A DNA stretch of 64,000 bases from Micromonospora rubida (GCF_009908295.1 NZ_JAAALO010000003.1:124001-188000); one strand, 5' to 3'. Positions 43,107 through 53,806 are shown, counted from the first letter of the stretch. The notes: generated by a model not told the origin, from the sequence alone. Numbers and translations: made by a program.

Positions 43107-46100
43107 GTGCCACGACCGCGTCGCTGGGAAGTGATCAGATTGCTCACCGGACTCTTCGCCGCCGCCCTGGCCGATCCCGGGCTGGCCCGGGCGCGTGATC
43201 TGGCGCGCTCCGGTGCCGCGCAGGTCGACGGGCTGGACCTGACCGCCCCGGCGGCACTGCGCCCGTTCGCCGTCGCCGCCGTCGCCGCGGACCCGGCCGG
43301 AGCCGCCGGACCCGACGGAGGACCGATCGGGGACACGGGCATCGCCGGGCCCGACGGGAGGCCGACACCGGGTGGGGGGGCCGGGGGAGGGCCCGCCGGG
43401 GGCGCGGGGCGGCCCGTGCTGGCCGTGACCGCCACCAGCCGGGAGGCCGACGACCTGGCCTCGGCGCTGGGCAGCCTGCTCCCGGCCGAGCAGGTCGCCG
43501 TCTACCCGTCCTGGGAGACGCTGCCGCACGAGCGGCTCTCGCCCCGCTCCGACACCGTCGGCCGGCGACTGGCCGTGCTGCGGCGGCTCGCCCACCCCGA
43601 CGCCGCCGACGCACACGGGCGCACCGGGCCGCTGCGGGTGGTCGTCGCGCCCGTCCGGTCGTTGCTCCAGCCGCAGCTCAAGGGCCTCGGGGACCTGGAG
43701 CCGGTCCGGCTCGCCGCCGGCGACGAGGCGGACCTGGAGGACGTCGCCCGCCGGCTCATCGACATGGCGTACGCCCGGGTGGACCTGGTCACCAAGCGGG
43801 GCGAGTTCGCGGTGCGCGGCGGCATCCTCGACGTCTTCCCGCCCACCGACGAGCACCCGTCCCGGGTCGAGTTCTGGGGCGACGAGGTGGAGGAGATCCG
43901 CACCTTCGCCGTCGCCGACCAGCGGACCATCGAGGCCGTACCGCTGCTCTGGGCGCCGCCGTGCCGGGAGTTGCTGCTCACCCCGGCCGTGCGGAAGCGG
44001 GCCGCCGCGCTCGCCGCCGAGCACCCGGAGTTGGCCGAGATCCTGGACAAGCTGGCCGAGGGCATCCCGGTCGAGGGGATGGAGTCGCTGGCCCCGGCGC
44101 TGGTCGGCGCGGACTCGCTGGAGTTGCTGCTGGACTGCATGCCGGCCGGCACCCACGTGCTGCTCTGCGACCCGGAGCGGATCCGCACCCGGTCGCACGA
44201 CCTGGTCCGTACCTCGGAGGAGTTCCTCCAGGCGAGCTGGGCCGCAGCCGCCGTCGGGGGCCAGGCCCCGGTGGACCTCGGGGCCGCCGCATTCAAGACC
44301 CTGGCCGACGTACGGGCGGCGGCCCGCGTCCTGCGCCGGCCCTGGTGGACCCTCGCCCCGTTCGGCCTGGTCGAGGCGGACGCCGCCGCCCCGACTGTGC
44401 AGCCCTGGGAGGACGGGCCGACCGAGGTCGACGTCACGCCCGACGACGCCATCGCGGTGACCCTGGCCGCCCAGCCGGCCCCGCTGTACCACGGCGAGAC
44501 CCCCCGCCTCGTCGAGGATCTCAAGCGCTGGGCCGGGGAGGGTTGGTCGGTCGCGCTGGTCTTCGAGGGGCACGGCCCCGCCCAGCGGGCCGTCGAGGTG
44601 CTGGGTGACTCCGGCCTCGGCGCGCGGTTCGCCGAGGAGGTCCCGCACTCGCCCGAACCCGGCGGCGTGCTGGTCACCTGCGGCGGGCTGACCAGCGGGT
44701 TCGTCGACGAGGCGTCCCGGTTCGTGTTGCTGACCGGCAACGACGTCACCGGCGGCCGGGGCACCTCGACCCGGGACATGCGCAAGATGCCGAGCCGGCG
44801 GCGCAACACCATCGACCCGCTGGAGCTGAAGGCCGGCGACCACGTGGTGCACGAGCAGCACGGCATCGGCCGGTACGTCGAGCTGGTGCAGCGCACCGTC
44901 AACGGCGCGTCCCGGGAGTACCTGGTCATCGAGTACGCCGCGAGCAAGCGCGGCCAGCCCGGCGACCGGCTGTTCGTCCCCACCGACCAGCTCGACCAGC
45001 TCTCCCGGTACGTCGGCGGTGAGCAGCCCACCCTGCACAAGATGGGCGGCTCGGACTGGCAGAAGTCCAAGGCCCGGGCCCGCAAGGCGGTCAAGGAGAT
45101 CGCCGCCCAGCTCATCCAGCTCTACGCCGCACGGAAGGCGTCCAAGGGGCACGCGTTCGGGCCCGACACGCCGTGGCAGCGGGAGTTGGAGGACGCCTTC
45201 CCCTGGCAGGAGACGCCCGACCAGTTGGCCGCCATCGAGGAGGTCAAGCGGGACATGGAGCAGACCGTCCCGATGGACCGGCTGATCTGTGGCGACGTCG
45301 GGTACGGCAAGACCGAGATCGCGGTCCGGGCGGCGTTCAAGGCGGTGCAGGACGGCAAGCAGGTGGCGGTGCTCGTGCCGACCACCCTGCTCGTGCAGCA
45401 GCACTACAACACGTTCGCCGAGCGGATGGGCCAGTTCCCGGTCGAGATCCGGCAGCTGTCGCGCTTCCAGACTCCGAAGGAGTCCGAGCGGACCCTGGAG
45501 ATGGTCGCCGACGGCACCGTCGACATCGTGATCGGCACCCACCGGCTGCTCCAGACCGCCACCCGGTTCAAGTCCCTCGGCATGGTGGTCGTCGACGAGG
45601 AGCAGCGCTTCGGCGTCGAGCACAAGGAGCACCTCAAGACGCTGCGTGCCTCGGTCGACGTGCTGAGCATGTCGGCCACCCCGATCCCGCGGACGCTGGA
45701 GATGGCGATCACCGGCATCCGGGAGATGTCGACCATCGCCACCCCGCCGGAGGAGCGGCACCCGGTGCTGACCTTCGTCGGGGCGTACGACGAGCGGCAG
45801 GTGGCCGCGTCCATCCACCGCGAGCTGCTCCGCGACGGCCAGGTTTTCTACCTGCACAACCGGGTCGAGTCAATCGACAAGGCGGCGCGGAGGCTCCGCG
45901 AGCTGGTGCCCGAGGCCCGGGTCGCGGTGGCGCACGGCCAGATGGGCGAGGACGCCCTGGAGAAGGTCATGGTCGGCTTCTGGGAGAAGGAGTTCGACGT
46001 CCTGGTCTGCACCACGATCGTGGAGTCGGGCATCGACATCCCGAACGCCAACACCCTGATCGTGGAGCGGGCCGACCTGCTCGGCCTGTCCCAGCTGCAC

Positions 46101-46886
46101 CAGATCCGGGGCCGGGTCGGCCGGGGCCGGGAGCGGGCGTACGCGTACTTCCTCTACCCGCCGGAGAAGCCGCTCACCGAGCACGCCCACGAGCGGCTGG
46201 CCACCATCGCCCAGCACACCGAGCTGGGCGCCGGCATGTACGTGGCGATGAAGGACCTGGAGATCCGGGGCGCGGGCAACCTGCTCGGCGGCGAGCAGTC
46301 CGGCCACATCGAGGGCGTCGGCTTCGACCTGTACGTCCGGATGGTCGGCGAGGCGGTGCAGACGTTCAAGGGCGAGCGCCCCGAGGAGGAGGCCGACGTC
46401 AAGATCGATCTCCCGGTCGACGCGCACCTGCCGCACGACTACATCTCGGTGGAACGGCTGCGCCTGGAGATGTACCGCAAGCTGGCCGAGACCCGCGACG
46501 ACGAGCGGCTGCGCGAGGTGGTCGCCGAGATGACCGACCGGTACGGCGAGCCGCCCGCCCCGGTGCAGAACCTGGTCGCGGTGGCCCGGTTCCGGCTGCT
46601 GGCCCGCCGGTACGGCCTCACCGACGTCTCGATGCAGGGCAAGCACCTCCGGTTCGGCCCGCTGCCGCTGCCCGACTCGAAGCAGCTCCGGCTCAAGCGG
46701 TACCACCCCGACTCGGTCTACAAGTCCGCGCTCGACCAGGTCAGCGTGCCCCGGCCGAGCACCCGCCGGATGGGCGGCGAGCCGCTGCGGGACCAGGCGT
46801 TGCTGGAGTGGTGCGCGCAGCTCCTGTCCGACCTGCTGGGCGATCCTGCCCCCGCGTCCCGGCCGGCCGGGGCCGGCGCCCGGTGA
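43107..46886 (+). CDS. mfd: Transcription-repair coupling factor
   Basis: A 1259-residue translocase that removes stalled RNA polymerase and recruits UvrAB. It has an N-terminal UvrB-like module, an RNA polymerase-interaction domain ([23 protein letters not shown]) and a RecG-like helicase ([16 protein letters not shown] as Walker [17 protein letters not shown] as motif [14 protein letters not shown]). The C-terminal TRG/D7 region completes it. Residues ~52-107 contain a Gly/Pro/Ala-rich low-complexity insert inside the UvrB-like module. GTG 43107 follows GGGGGAA; GTG 43131 is an alternative start. The gene heads the mfd-...-mazG-...-eno block known in other actinobacteria. Confidence 0.95.
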   Translation: MPRPRRWEVIRLLTGLFAAALADPGLARARDLARSGAAQVDGLDLTAPAALRPFAVAAVAADPAGAAGPDGGPIGDTGIAGPDGRPTPGGGAGGGPAGGAGRPVLAVTATSREADDLASALGSLLPAEQVAVYPSWETLPHERLSPRSDTVGRRLAVLRRLAHPDAADAHGRTGPLRVVVAPVRSLLQPQLKGLGDLEPVRLAAGDEADLEDVARRLIDMAYARVDLVTKRGEFAVRGGILDVFPPTDEHPSRVEFWGDEVEEIRTFAVADQRTIEAVPLLWAPPCRELLLTPAVRKRAAALAAEHPELAEILDKLAEGIPVEGMESLAPALVGADSLELLLDCMPAGTHVLLCDPERIRTRSHDLVRTSEEFLQASWAAAAVGGQAPVDLGAAAFKTLADVRAAARVLRRPWWTLAPFGLVEADAAAPTVQPWEDGPTEVDVTPDDAIAVTLAAQPAPLYHGETPRLVEDLKRWAGEGWSVALVFEGHGPAQRAVEVLGDSGLGARFAEEVPHSPEPGGVLVTCGGLTSGFVDEASRFVLLTGNDVTGGRGTSTRDMRKMPSRRRNTIDPLELKAGDHVVHEQHGIGRYVELVQRTVNGASREYLVIEYAASKRGQPGDRLFVPTDQLDQLSRYVGGEQPTLHKMGGSDWQKSKARARKAVKEIAAQLIQLYAARKASKGHAFGPDTPWQRELEDAFPWQETPDQLAAIEEVKRDMEQTVPMDRLICGDVGYGKTEIAVRAAFKAVQDGKQVAVLVPTTLLVQQHYNTFAERMGQFPVEIRQLSRFQTPKESERTLEMVADGTVDIVIGTHRLLQTATRFKSLGMVVVDEEQRFGVEHKEHLKTLRASVDVLSMSATPIPRTLEMAITGIREMSTIATPPEERHPVLTFVGAYDERQVAASIHRELLRDGQVFYLHNRVESIDKAARRLRELVPEARVAVAHGQMGEDALEKVMVGFWEKEFDVLVCTTIVESGIDIPNANTLIVERADLLGLSQLHQIRGRVGRGRERAYAYFLYPPEKPLTEHAHERLATIAQHTELGAGMYVAMKDLEIRGAGNLLGGEQSGHIEGVGFDLYVRMVGEAVQTFKGERPEEEADVKIDLPVDAHLPHDYISVERLRLEMYRKLAETRDDERLREVVAEMTDRYGEPPAPVQNLVAVARFRLLARRYGLTDVSMQGKHLRFGPLPLPDSKQLRLKRYHPDSVYKSALDQVSVPRPSTRRMGGEPLRDQALLEWCAQLLSDLLGDPAPASRPAGAGAR

Positions 46887-46944
46887 GTCGGTGAGCCGGT
46901 GGGCGGCGTCATAGCCGGTGGGCACGCATGAGAGAGTGACGGCC

Positions 46945-47748
46945 ATGCGTGCTCGCCGTCTCATCGCCGCCGCCAGCGTCGCGGCCCTCGGTGTCCTCTC
47001 CCTCGGTGCGTGCGGGAAGTCCGCGCCGGACGTCGCCGCGTACGTCGGCGACACGAGGTACTCCATCGACCGGGTGGACGAGATCTACGACAACGCCCAG
47101 TCGATGTATGCCGCCGCCATGAGCGCCGAGGTCGGGCAGACCGGGGCCAAGCCGTCGCCGGAGCAGCTGCGCTCCTCGGTGACCCGGCAGGACGTGCTGA
47201 ACCTGCTGGTCAGCATCGATCTGGGCAAGCGGGTGGTGGCCAAGCAGGGCCTCCAGGTGCCCGACGAGGTCAAGCCGGAGGATTTGGAGCAGCAGCTCCG
47301 GATCCCGGCCGCCGCCGAGTACGCGAAGCTGTGGGGCGAGTGGGTGGACATCACCACCGTGCTGGGCGAGAAGCTGCCCGCGGTCGAGGTCAGCGACAAG
47401 TCGATCATGGCTGTCTATGGCGCCATCGAGAAGGCCGGGGCGATCCAGCCCGGGCTGAGCGTCGCCGAGGTCCGGAAGATGTTCGGTGAGACCGGCGAGG
47501 GCGGCGAGGGCGGCTTCGTGCGCGGCGCCACCGCGCTCAGCTCGGCCCTCCAGGAGGAGGCGGAGAAGGCCGGCACCTCGATCCACCCCCAGTACCGGCC
47601 GATCGGCGTGCCGTCGGTGGTCAGCACCGGTCAGTCGCTGGTCTTCTACTCGCTGCCGTACATCGGTCAGGACGGCCCGGTGACCGACATCTCCACCCCC
47701 GAGGCCCCGGCCACGGAGTCGGCTGCTCCGGCGACCCCCGGGGTATGA
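46945..47748 (+). CDS. SurA N-terminal-domain-like lipoprotein
   Basis: A 267-residue lipoprotein. The signal peptide ends at lipobox LGAC (Cys23). The helical domain (VAAYVGDTRYSIDRVDEIYDN, RQDVLNLLVSIDLGKRVVAKQG, VPDEVKPEDLEQQL) is like the chaperone part of SurA/PrsA without a recognisable PPIase domain. It probably helps fold exported proteins. ATG 46945 is chosen from the signal peptide. Its stop overlaps the mazG start as ATGA. Confidence 0.8.
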   Translation: MRARRLIAAASVAALGVLSLGACGKSAPDVAAYVGDTRYSIDRVDEIYDNAQSMYAAAMSAEVGQTGAKPSPEQLRSSVTRQDVLNLLVSIDLGKRVVAKQGLQVPDEVKPEDLEQQLRIPAAAEYAKLWGEWVDITTVLGEKLPAVEVSDKSIMAVYGAIEKAGAIQPGLSVAEVRKMFGETGEGGEGGFVRGATALSSALQEEAEKAGTSIHPQYRPIGVPSVVSTGQSLVFYSLPYIGQDGPVTDISTPEAPATESAAPATPGV

Positions 47749-48728
47749 CAGCCCGGATCGTCCTGCTGGTCACCTCGCCCCGGCTCCCGGTCGGGCTGCT
47801 GACCGCCGCCGCCTGGGACGTCGTACGCGGCAATCCGGTGCTGGCCGGGGCGGAGAGCGAGCTGACCGCCGCCGTGCGGGCGGCGGGCGGCGAGGTGACC
47901 GTGCCGGACGGCCCGGCGACGCCGGCGCTGCTGAACGCGGCGGCGGCGCACGGCGCGGTGGTCTGGCTGGCCGGCCCGGTGGGCGACGAGACGCTGGCCC
48001 GGGAGCTCGGGCTTCGGCTGGCCCGGGAGCCGGGCCTGGCCGAGCTGGAGCTGATGTACGGCTCGTGGGACCCGCCCGGGGCCCGGCTGCTCGACGCCGT
48101 CGAGGTGATGGACCGGCTGGCCTCGCCCGGCGGCGACCCGTGGAAGCGGGCGCAGACCCACCGCAGCCTCGCCGGTTTCCTGATCGAGGAGTGCTACGAG
48201 GCGTACGACGCCATCGGCGCCGACGACACCGACGCGCTCCGCGAGGAGCTGGGCGACGTGCTGCTCCAGGTGCTGCTGCACGCCCGGCTGGCCGAGGAGC
48301 TGCCCGAGGGCGAGCGGTGGAACGTCGACGACGTGGCCGGCGGCCTGGTGGACAAGATGGTCCGGCGCAACCCGCACGTCTTCGCCGACGACCAGGCCAC
48401 CACCCTGGACGAGATCACCGCCAACTGGGAGCGGATCAAACGGGACGAGAAGGCCCGGGACTCGGTGCTGGAGGGCATCGCGCCGAGCCTGCCCGCGCTC
48501 GCCCTGGCCGGCAAGATCCTTGAGCGTGCCGCCCGCGCCGGCCTGGCCGTACCCCCGCCCCTGGCCGACTCCCAGGCCGACCCGGAGGCGCGACTCGGCG
48601 CGAGCCTGCTGGCCACGGTCGCGGCCGCTCGTGAGGCGGGCCTGGACCCGGAGGCGGCCCTGCGCCGCGCCGCCCTGGCGTACGCGGACGCGGTCCGCGC
48701 CGCCGAACGGGCCACCGGCACCGACTGA
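47745..48728 (+). CDS. mazG: Nucleoside triphosphate pyrophosphohydrolase (MazG)
   Basis: A 327-residue protein coupled to the lipoprotein gene by ATGA. The first ~95 residues are a divergent Rossmann-like part (VLLVTSPRLPVGLLT). The MazG domain spans about 112-230, with the EExxE metal motif in IEECYEAYDAI, the EELGDVLLQVLLHARLAEE helix and KMVRRNPHVFAD. A helical C-terminus follows. It hydrolyses (d)NTPs to monophosphates, cleaning aberrant nucleotides. Position after mfd matches the mycobacterial order. Confidence 0.92.
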   Translation: MTARIVLLVTSPRLPVGLLTAAAWDVVRGNPVLAGAESELTAAVRAAGGEVTVPDGPATPALLNAAAAHGAVVWLAGPVGDETLARELGLRLAREPGLAELELMYGSWDPPGARLLDAVEVMDRLASPGGDPWKRAQTHRSLAGFLIEECYEAYDAIGADDTDALREELGDVLLQVLLHARLAEELPEGERWNVDDVAGGLVDKMVRRNPHVFADDQATTLDEITANWERIKRDEKARDSVLEGIAPSLPALALAGKILERAARAGLAVPPPLADSQADPEARLGASLLATVAAAREAGLDPEAALRRAALAYADAVRAAERATGTD

Positions 48729-48923
48729 CCCGCCGGCGCGGGACCGGCCGCGACAGGCCCCAACCGGCCAGGTCGCCGGCCTGCTGGGAGACAACCGGGC
48801 GGCGGACGGCGTGCGGCCCGGCGCGGAGGTTGGCTGGCGAAGTTCTGCGCCGCCGGAGACCCCGATCCGCCGTCTCGTGCCGGCCCGGCGGGAACCCGGG
48901 CGGGCGAGCGGACAGAACAGGGT

Positions 48924-49577
48924 GTGGACAGTTCATATCGCGCCCGGCTTCGTGCTGGCGACGCAGGAGCGTTCGGGCAGCTGTTCGAGGAACATGCACA
49001 TGCCGTGCACCGGCACGCGTTCCGGTCGACGGGCTGCCGGAGCACCGCCGAGGACGTGGTCTCACTGACGTTCCTGGAGGCCTGGCGACTGCGCGGCAAG
49101 CTGCGGCCCGACGGCGACAGCGTGCTCCCGTGGCTGCTGGGCATCGCCACGAACGTGCTGCGCAACACGAGCCGGGCGGCCCGACGGCACCGGGCCGCGC
49201 TGGCCCGGATCCCGCGCGCCGACACCGTCCCGGACTTCGCCGAAGCGGTCACCGACCGGATGGACGACGTCGACCGGCTGGTGGCGGCCAGGGCGGCGCT
49301 GCGCGCCCTGCGGCCGGCCGAACGGGAGGTCTTCGCGCTCTGCGTCTGGTCGGGGCTGGACTACGCCACCGCGGCCGAGGCGCTCGGGGTGCCGGTCGGC
49401 ACGGTCCGGTCCCGGCTGTCCCGGGCCCGGACGAAACTGCGCGCCCTGGCCGAGCGGGCACTCGACCCGGCCCCGGCGCTCTCCCCGCCCCCGGCTCGGG
49501 AACCCGCGCCGGTTCGCGGACAGGTACAGGGTGGCCGCGTATCCGTGGCCCGGTCGATCCAGGAGATGAACCGATGA
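48924..49577 (+). CDS. ECF RNA polymerase sigma factor (second)
   Basis: A 217-residue sigma factor. Region 2 is at about residues 14-82 (AFGQLFEEHAHAVHRHAFRSTG, AEDVVSLTFLEAWRLRGKLR, LPWLLGIATNVLRNTSR), and region 4 at about 125-175 (LRPAEREVFALCVWSGLDYATAAEALGVPVGTVRSRLSRAR). A Pro/Ala-rich tail of ~40 residues follows. The GTG start is at 48924. The last codons overlap the next gene as ATGA. The ~195 bp upstream show no clear promoter. Confidence 0.88.
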   Translation: MDSSYRARLRAGDAGAFGQLFEEHAHAVHRHAFRSTGCRSTAEDVVSLTFLEAWRLRGKLRPDGDSVLPWLLGIATNVLRNTSRAARRHRAALARIPRADTVPDFAEAVTDRMDDVDRLVAARAALRALRPAEREVFALCVWSGLDYATAAEALGVPVGTVRSRLSRARTKLRALAERALDPAPALSPPPAREPAPVRGQVQGGRVSVARSIQEMNR

Positions 49578-50554
49578 ACCCACGGCTTGATCCTGCGGAG
49601 CGCAGCGCCCTCGCCCGGTTGGTGCCACCACCGTCGGAGCGGGAGTTGTCCGCCGACCGTCATCGCGTCCTGAAGGAGGCCTTCATGCACGAGATCACCC
49701 AGTCTCCGGCGGCATCCCCGGCCCGGCCGTCGCCCCGGCCCCGACGTCTGCTGGCGTGGCTCGCCCCACCGGTGGCCGCCGCCGCTGTGGCCGCCGTGCT
49801 GGTCGCCACCGTTGCGCTGCCCTGGGGGGACTCCGAGCGGGGCAACCCGGCGAACCAGCCCGGCGAGGCCGCCCAGGTGGAGCTGCTGATGGAACAGGTC
49901 GCCGGGGCGGCCGCCGCGAAGCCGGCGGTGCCGGTGGCCGCCGGCCAGTTCGTCTACACCCGCAGCAAGGTCGCCTGGACGAGCACCCGGCTCGCCCGCG
50001 ACGGCCGCCCGACGGTCAGCAGGCTCGACGAGGTGCACGACCGCGAGGCGTGGCGACCCCAGGTCGGCAGCGACATGCTCGTCCGCGAGCGGGGCGAGAT
50101 GCAGCGGTGGAGGAATTCCACCCCGAACAGCAGGTACGCCGGCCTCCCGACCGACCCGGAGGCGCTGCTTCGACACATCTACGCCGAGGTCAAGTCGGAG
50201 GGCCCGTCCAGGGATGTCAGCGCCTTCGAATACATCGGCCGGGCGTTGCAGGAGAGCCTGCTGCCGCCACTCGTGACCGCCGCCCTCTACCGCGCGGCGG
50301 CCCGGATTCCGGGGGTGGTCCTGGTGCCGAAGTCCGTCGACGCCGCCGGGCGGACCGGGGTGGCCGTGGGCCGCGTCGACGACAGGTTCGGCACGCGCAC
50401 GGAGTGGATCTTCGACCGGACCAGCCTCGAGTACCTCGGTGAGCGGTCCTACCTGGTCCGGGACACCAAGATCGGTAAGGCCGGGATGCTCACCGGCACC
50501 ACCGCTGTGCTGAGCCGGGGGGTGGTGGACAAGGCGGGCAGCCGGCCCAACTGA
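49574..50554 (+). CDS. CU044_5270-family single-pass membrane protein, sigma-factor partner
   Basis: A 326-residue protein coupled to the sigma factor gene by ATGA. Cytoplasmic residues 1-60 include RSALARLVPPPSERELSADR, then a membrane segment (LAWLAPPVAAAAVAAVLVAT, about residues 58-80). An external domain of ~245 residues follows, with FVYTRSKVAWTST, LREIWR-like REAWRPQVG and the C-terminal IFDRTSLEYLGERSYLV pattern of the CU044_5270 family. These proteins usually accompany ECF sigma factors and may sense envelope signals. Confidence 0.82.
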   Translation: MNPRLDPAERSALARLVPPPSERELSADRHRVLKEAFMHEITQSPAASPARPSPRPRRLLAWLAPPVAAAAVAAVLVATVALPWGDSERGNPANQPGEAAQVELLMEQVAGAAAAKPAVPVAAGQFVYTRSKVAWTSTRLARDGRPTVSRLDEVHDREAWRPQVGSDMLVRERGEMQRWRNSTPNSRYAGLPTDPEALLRHIYAEVKSEGPSRDVSAFEYIGRALQESLLPPLVTAALYRAAARIPGVVLVPKSVDAAGRTGVAVGRVDDRFGTRTEWIFDRTSLEYLGERSYLVRDTKIGKAGMLTGTTAVLSRGVVDKAGSRPN

Positions 50555-50581
50555 TGTCGAACGCCGGTGCCGGCTCCCCGC

Positions 50582-50587
50582 TAGGGT
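50582..50587 (+). promoter_or_regulatory. -10 box TAGGGT for the DUF885 gene
   Basis: TAGGGT, six bases, ATG 50594. This is the leaderless geometry. Confidence 0.5.
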
Positions 50588-50593
50588 CGTCGC

Positions 50594-52213
50594 ATGTCAT
50601 CCTTCGCACCCCGTGCCGAACGGATCGTCGACGCCCTGTTGGAGAGCCGGCCCGGCCTTGCCATGTCCGCCGGCGACCACCGGTGCGACGAGCGGCTGCC
50701 GGACCTCTCCGCCGCTGCCGTCGCCGCCGACCGGGACATGCTCCGGGACGCCGCCGACGCGCTCGCCGAGCTGGACCCGGACGCCCTCGACGTCGACGAG
50801 CGGGTCGACCACGCCCTGCTCACCGCCCTGGTCGACCGGGAGCTGTTCGAGGCCGACGAGATCCGGGCACCCGAGTGGGACCCGCTGCGGCACAACCCGG
50901 GCCCGCTGCTGCACGCCCCGCTCGCCCGCCCGTACGCCCCGGCCGAGGTGCGGCTGACCAGCCTGGCCGGCCGGCTCGCGGCCGTACCGGATGCCCTGGC
51001 GACCGCGCGCGCGACGCTGCGGGACATGCCCCGGGTGCACGCCGAGACGGCGGTCGGGCAGTTCGCCGGCACGGCGGCGCTGGTCCGCGACGAGGTGCCC
51101 CGGCTGCTGGCCGAGGCGCCCGCGCTGCACGACCGGGTGGAGCCGGCGGCGACCGCGGCGATCGCGGCGCTGGAGGAGTTCGTGGCCTGGCTGCGCACCG
51201 GCCTGGCGGCCGACGCCGGCCCGGGGCGCGACCCCCGGCTCGGCCGGCGGCGGTGGGAGGCCCGGCTCTGGCACACCCTCGACACCGAGCTGGGCGCCGC
51301 TGAGGTGCAGCGCCGCGCCTGGGCCAACCTGGAGCGGGTCACCGCCGAGATCCGCGAGGCGGCCGTCGAGCTGGTCGGCGGCGCGGGCGACGACGAGACG
51401 GTACGCCGGGCGCTGGACCTGCTGGCCGCCGAGCACCCCGACGACCACACCATCGTCGACCTGGCCTCCGTCACCCTCGACGAGGCGACCGACTTCGTCC
51501 GCGCCCGCGACCTGGTCACCCTGGTCGACGACCCGTGCGTGATCCAGGAGATGCCCCAGTTCGCCCGGGGCGTGGCGGTGGCGTACTGCGACTCGCCCGG
51601 CCCGCTGGAGACGGCGGACGTGCCGACGTTCTACTGCATCGCGCCCACCCCGGCGGACTGGCCGGCGGCCCGGGTCGAGTCGTTCTACCGGGAGTACAAC
51701 GACCACATGATCCGCAACCTGACCGTGCACGAGGCGATGCCGGGGCACTTCCTCCAACTCGCCCACGCCCGCCGGTACGCCGGCCCGACCCGGGTCCGGG
51801 CGCTCGCCGAGTCCGGGTCGTTCATCGAGGGCTGGGCGGTGTACGCCGAGGAGCTGATGGTCGGCCTCGGCTTCGGCGGCCTGCCGGTGCGGTTGCAGCA
51901 GCTCAAGATGCAGCTCCGGATGACCATCAACGCGCTGCTCGACCAGCTCGTGCACTGCGACGACCTGCCGGAGTCCGAGGCGATCGCGCTGATGACGGGC
52001 CGGGGCTTCCAGGAGGAGGGCGAGGCGGCCGGCAAGTGGCGGCGGGCGCTGCTCACCTCCACCCAGCTCTCCACCTACTTCGTCGGGTACAGCGAGATCG
52101 CCGAGATCGCCGCGCTGCGCCCCGCCGGGGTGTCGGCGCGCGAGTGGCACGACGCGATGCTCGCCCACGACTGCCCGCCCCCGCGCCACCTGCGCACCCT
52201 GCTCGGCGTGTGA
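50594..52213 (+). CDS. DUF885-family zinc peptidase
   Basis: A 539-residue protein, usual length. The metal motif HEAMPGH is at residues 379-385 (an HExxxH form characteristic of DUF885), with SFIEGWAVYAEE about 30 residues on supplying a further ligand Glu. The rest is helical. No signal peptide is seen, so it is cytoplasmic. Its substrates are unknown, probably peptides. It ends 14 bp from the convergent nudC gene. Confidence 0.88.
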   Translation: MSSFAPRAERIVDALLESRPGLAMSAGDHRCDERLPDLSAAAVAADRDMLRDAADALAELDPDALDVDERVDHALLTALVDRELFEADEIRAPEWDPLRHNPGPLLHAPLARPYAPAEVRLTSLAGRLAAVPDALATARATLRDMPRVHAETAVGQFAGTAALVRDEVPRLLAEAPALHDRVEPAATAAIAALEEFVAWLRTGLAADAGPGRDPRLGRRRWEARLWHTLDTELGAAEVQRRAWANLERVTAEIREAAVELVGGAGDDETVRRALDLLAAEHPDDHTIVDLASVTLDEATDFVRARDLVTLVDDPCVIQEMPQFARGVAVAYCDSPGPLETADVPTFYCIAPTPADWPAARVESFYREYNDHMIRNLTVHEAMPGHFLQLAHARRYAGPTRVRALAESGSFIEGWAVYAEELMVGLGFGGLPVRLQQLKMQLRMTINALLDQLVHCDDLPESEAIALMTGRGFQEEGEAAGKWRRALLTSTQLSTYFVGYSEIAEIAALRPAGVSAREWHDAMLAHDCPPPRHLRTLLGV

Positions 52214-52226
52214 GCAGAGGGCCGGG

Positions 52227-53117
52227 TCAGCCCGCCGGGCGGGCGGCGACGTGGTCGACCAGCCACCGGGAGATCGAGTACGCCGAGGGCAGCTCGGCCG
52301 GCAGCGCGTCGAGCGGGAACCAGCGGGCCTGCGTCAGCTCCTTCCCGTCGACGACCGGCTCGGCGGCCGGGTCGGCGGCGGTCGCGGTGAAGCCGGCCAG
52401 CAGCACCCCCGGCCCGGACACCGCCCAGGGTTGGCTGCCGAAGTAGGAGACCGCGCCGAGGGTCAGCCCGACCTCCTCGCCGACCTCCCGGCGGGCCGCC
52501 GCCTCCAGCGACTCGCCGGCTTCCACGTAGCCGGCGACCAACGCCCACAGCTCCGGCGGCCCGTCCGCGTGCCGCACCAGCAGCAGCTCGTCGGGGCCGC
52601 CGGCCGGCCCGGGCCGGGTGATCGCCACCAGCACGGCGGCGGAGAGCTGCATCGGCACGTACAGGTCGCAGTCGGGGCACCGCCGGGACTGCTCGCCCGG
52701 CACGTCGGCCAGCTCTGCCCGGCACGCCCCGCACCACCGGTGGGTACGCCGCCAGGTGAGCACGGCCAGCGCCCGGCCGGCCAGGTCGGCCAGGGGGGTG
52801 GGCAGCTCGGCGGCGAGCGCCCGCCAGCTCCGCCAGCGGCCCGGGAGGGCCTGCTCGTCGACGTCCTCGCCGGCCAGGTCGGCATCGACGTCCTCGCCGG
52901 CCAGGTCGGCGCCCCAGGCGGGCACCCCGGCCAGGGTGCCCAGCGGAACCCAGGCGGTGTCGGCCGGCAGCTCGGCCACCCGGGGGAAGCCCTCCGGGCC
53001 GGTCAGCAGCCTCCGCCCGGCCACCACCAGGGCGAGGTCCCCGGGCTGCGGCGGGCCGGACCGTTGCGCTCCCGGCACGAACCCGCCGCCGTCGGGGGTC
53101 GTCGGCGGGGTGGTCAC
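52227..53117 (-). CDS. nudC: NADH pyrophosphatase / RNA decapping Nudix hydrolase (NudC type)
   Basis: A 296-residue Nudix enzyme. The zinc ribbon uses Cys129, Cys132, Cys147 and Cys150 (WCGAC...RCPDC). The Nudix box is at residues 196-218 (GYVEAGESLEAAARREVGEE...), and SQPW at 228-231 marks the NudC group. The following residues are AVSGPG rather than the usual PFPxS. An octapeptide DLAGEDVD is duplicated at residues 71-88, with a matching ~27-bp DNA duplication. NudC splits NADH and removes NAD caps from RNA. GTG 53117 overlaps the upstream stop as GTGA. Confidence 0.88.
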   Translation of the reverse strand: MTTPPTTPDGGGFVPGAQRSGPPQPGDLALVVAGRRLLTGPEGFPRVAELPADTAWVPLGTLAGVPAWGADLAGEDVDADLAGEDVDEQALPGRWRSWRALAAELPTPLADLAGRALAVLTWRRTHRWCGACRAELADVPGEQSRRCPDCDLYVPMQLSAAVLVAITRPGPAGGPDELLLVRHADGPPELWALVAGYVEAGESLEAAARREVGEEVGLTLGAVSYFGSQPWAVSGPGVLLAGFTATAADPAAEPVVDGKELTQARWFPLDALPAELPSAYSISRWLVDHVAARPAG

Positions 53118-53806
53118 GAGCCGGCGGAGCGGCGGTCGACGACGACGGCCCCGGCCGGCAGCTCGAAGCTCGCCCCGTCGACCGTGTCGCTGTAGCGGGT
53201 CAGGGCCAGCTCCGTCGGCCGGCCGTCGAGCTGGCCGGTGAAGCTGCCGAGCGCGCCCTCGGTGGTCACGCAGGCGGTGAAGTCGCCGGCCGACCGCTGC
53301 ACGTCCACGCAGGTGGCGTGGTGCCCGGCGATGGTGGTGCCGCGCTGGGCGACGACCGCCTCCGAGTCCAGCGCGGCCTCGGTGAGCAGCCCCACCACCA
53401 CCGGCGGGGTGACCAGGCCACGCTGCTCGGCCTCGGTGAACAGGGTCACCGAGGGCTTCGCGGTGGTCACGGGCGGGGCGAGCAGGGTGCACACGGTCCC
53501 GGCCGTGCCGGCCTCGCACCGGGTGATGGCCTCGGCGGTGACGGTCAGCCTCCCGCCCGGCCAGGCGTACGCCGAGCGGGCCGGGTCCTGGGTCTGGGCG
53601 ATGGAGGCGGTCTGGCCGCCGGAGAGCTGGTAGTCGGCCGAGTAGGTCAGCTCCAGCGCCCGGTCCAGCCGGGCGACGATGTCGTTGACCAGGTCCGATC
53701 GCCCGAACGCCCGGCCGGCGTCGTCCAGGGCCTGACAGCCGGTCACGGAAAGTGACGCGATGACCGACAGGGTGAGCGCGCGGAGCGTGGTCGAGACGGC
53801 GGGCAT
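53114..53806 (-). CDS. Secreted lipoprotein, unknown function
   Basis: A 230-residue lipoprotein. The signal peptide ends with lipobox VTGC (Cys24), and ATG 53806 has AAGG upstream. The mature part contains cysteine pairs (RCEAGTAGTVCTLL, HHATCVDVQRSAGDFTACV), probably disulphides. Its pattern (VVAQRGTTIAGHHATC, ELALTRYSDTV) is reminiscent of small LppX/LprG-like lipoproteins but is not firm. It is coupled to nudC downstream and divergent from eno; the 215-bp shared gap has no clear operator. Confidence 0.75.
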   Translation of the reverse strand: MPAVSTTLRALTLSVIASLSVTGCQALDDAGRAFGRSDLVNDIVARLDRALELTYSADYQLSGGQTASIAQTQDPARSAYAWPGGRLTVTAEAITRCEAGTAGTVCTLLAPPVTTAKPSVTLFTEAEQRGLVTPPVVVGLLTEAALDSEAVVAQRGTTIAGHHATCVDVQRSAGDFTACVTTEGALGSFTGQLDGRPTELALTRYSDTVDGASFELPAGAVVVDRRSAGS

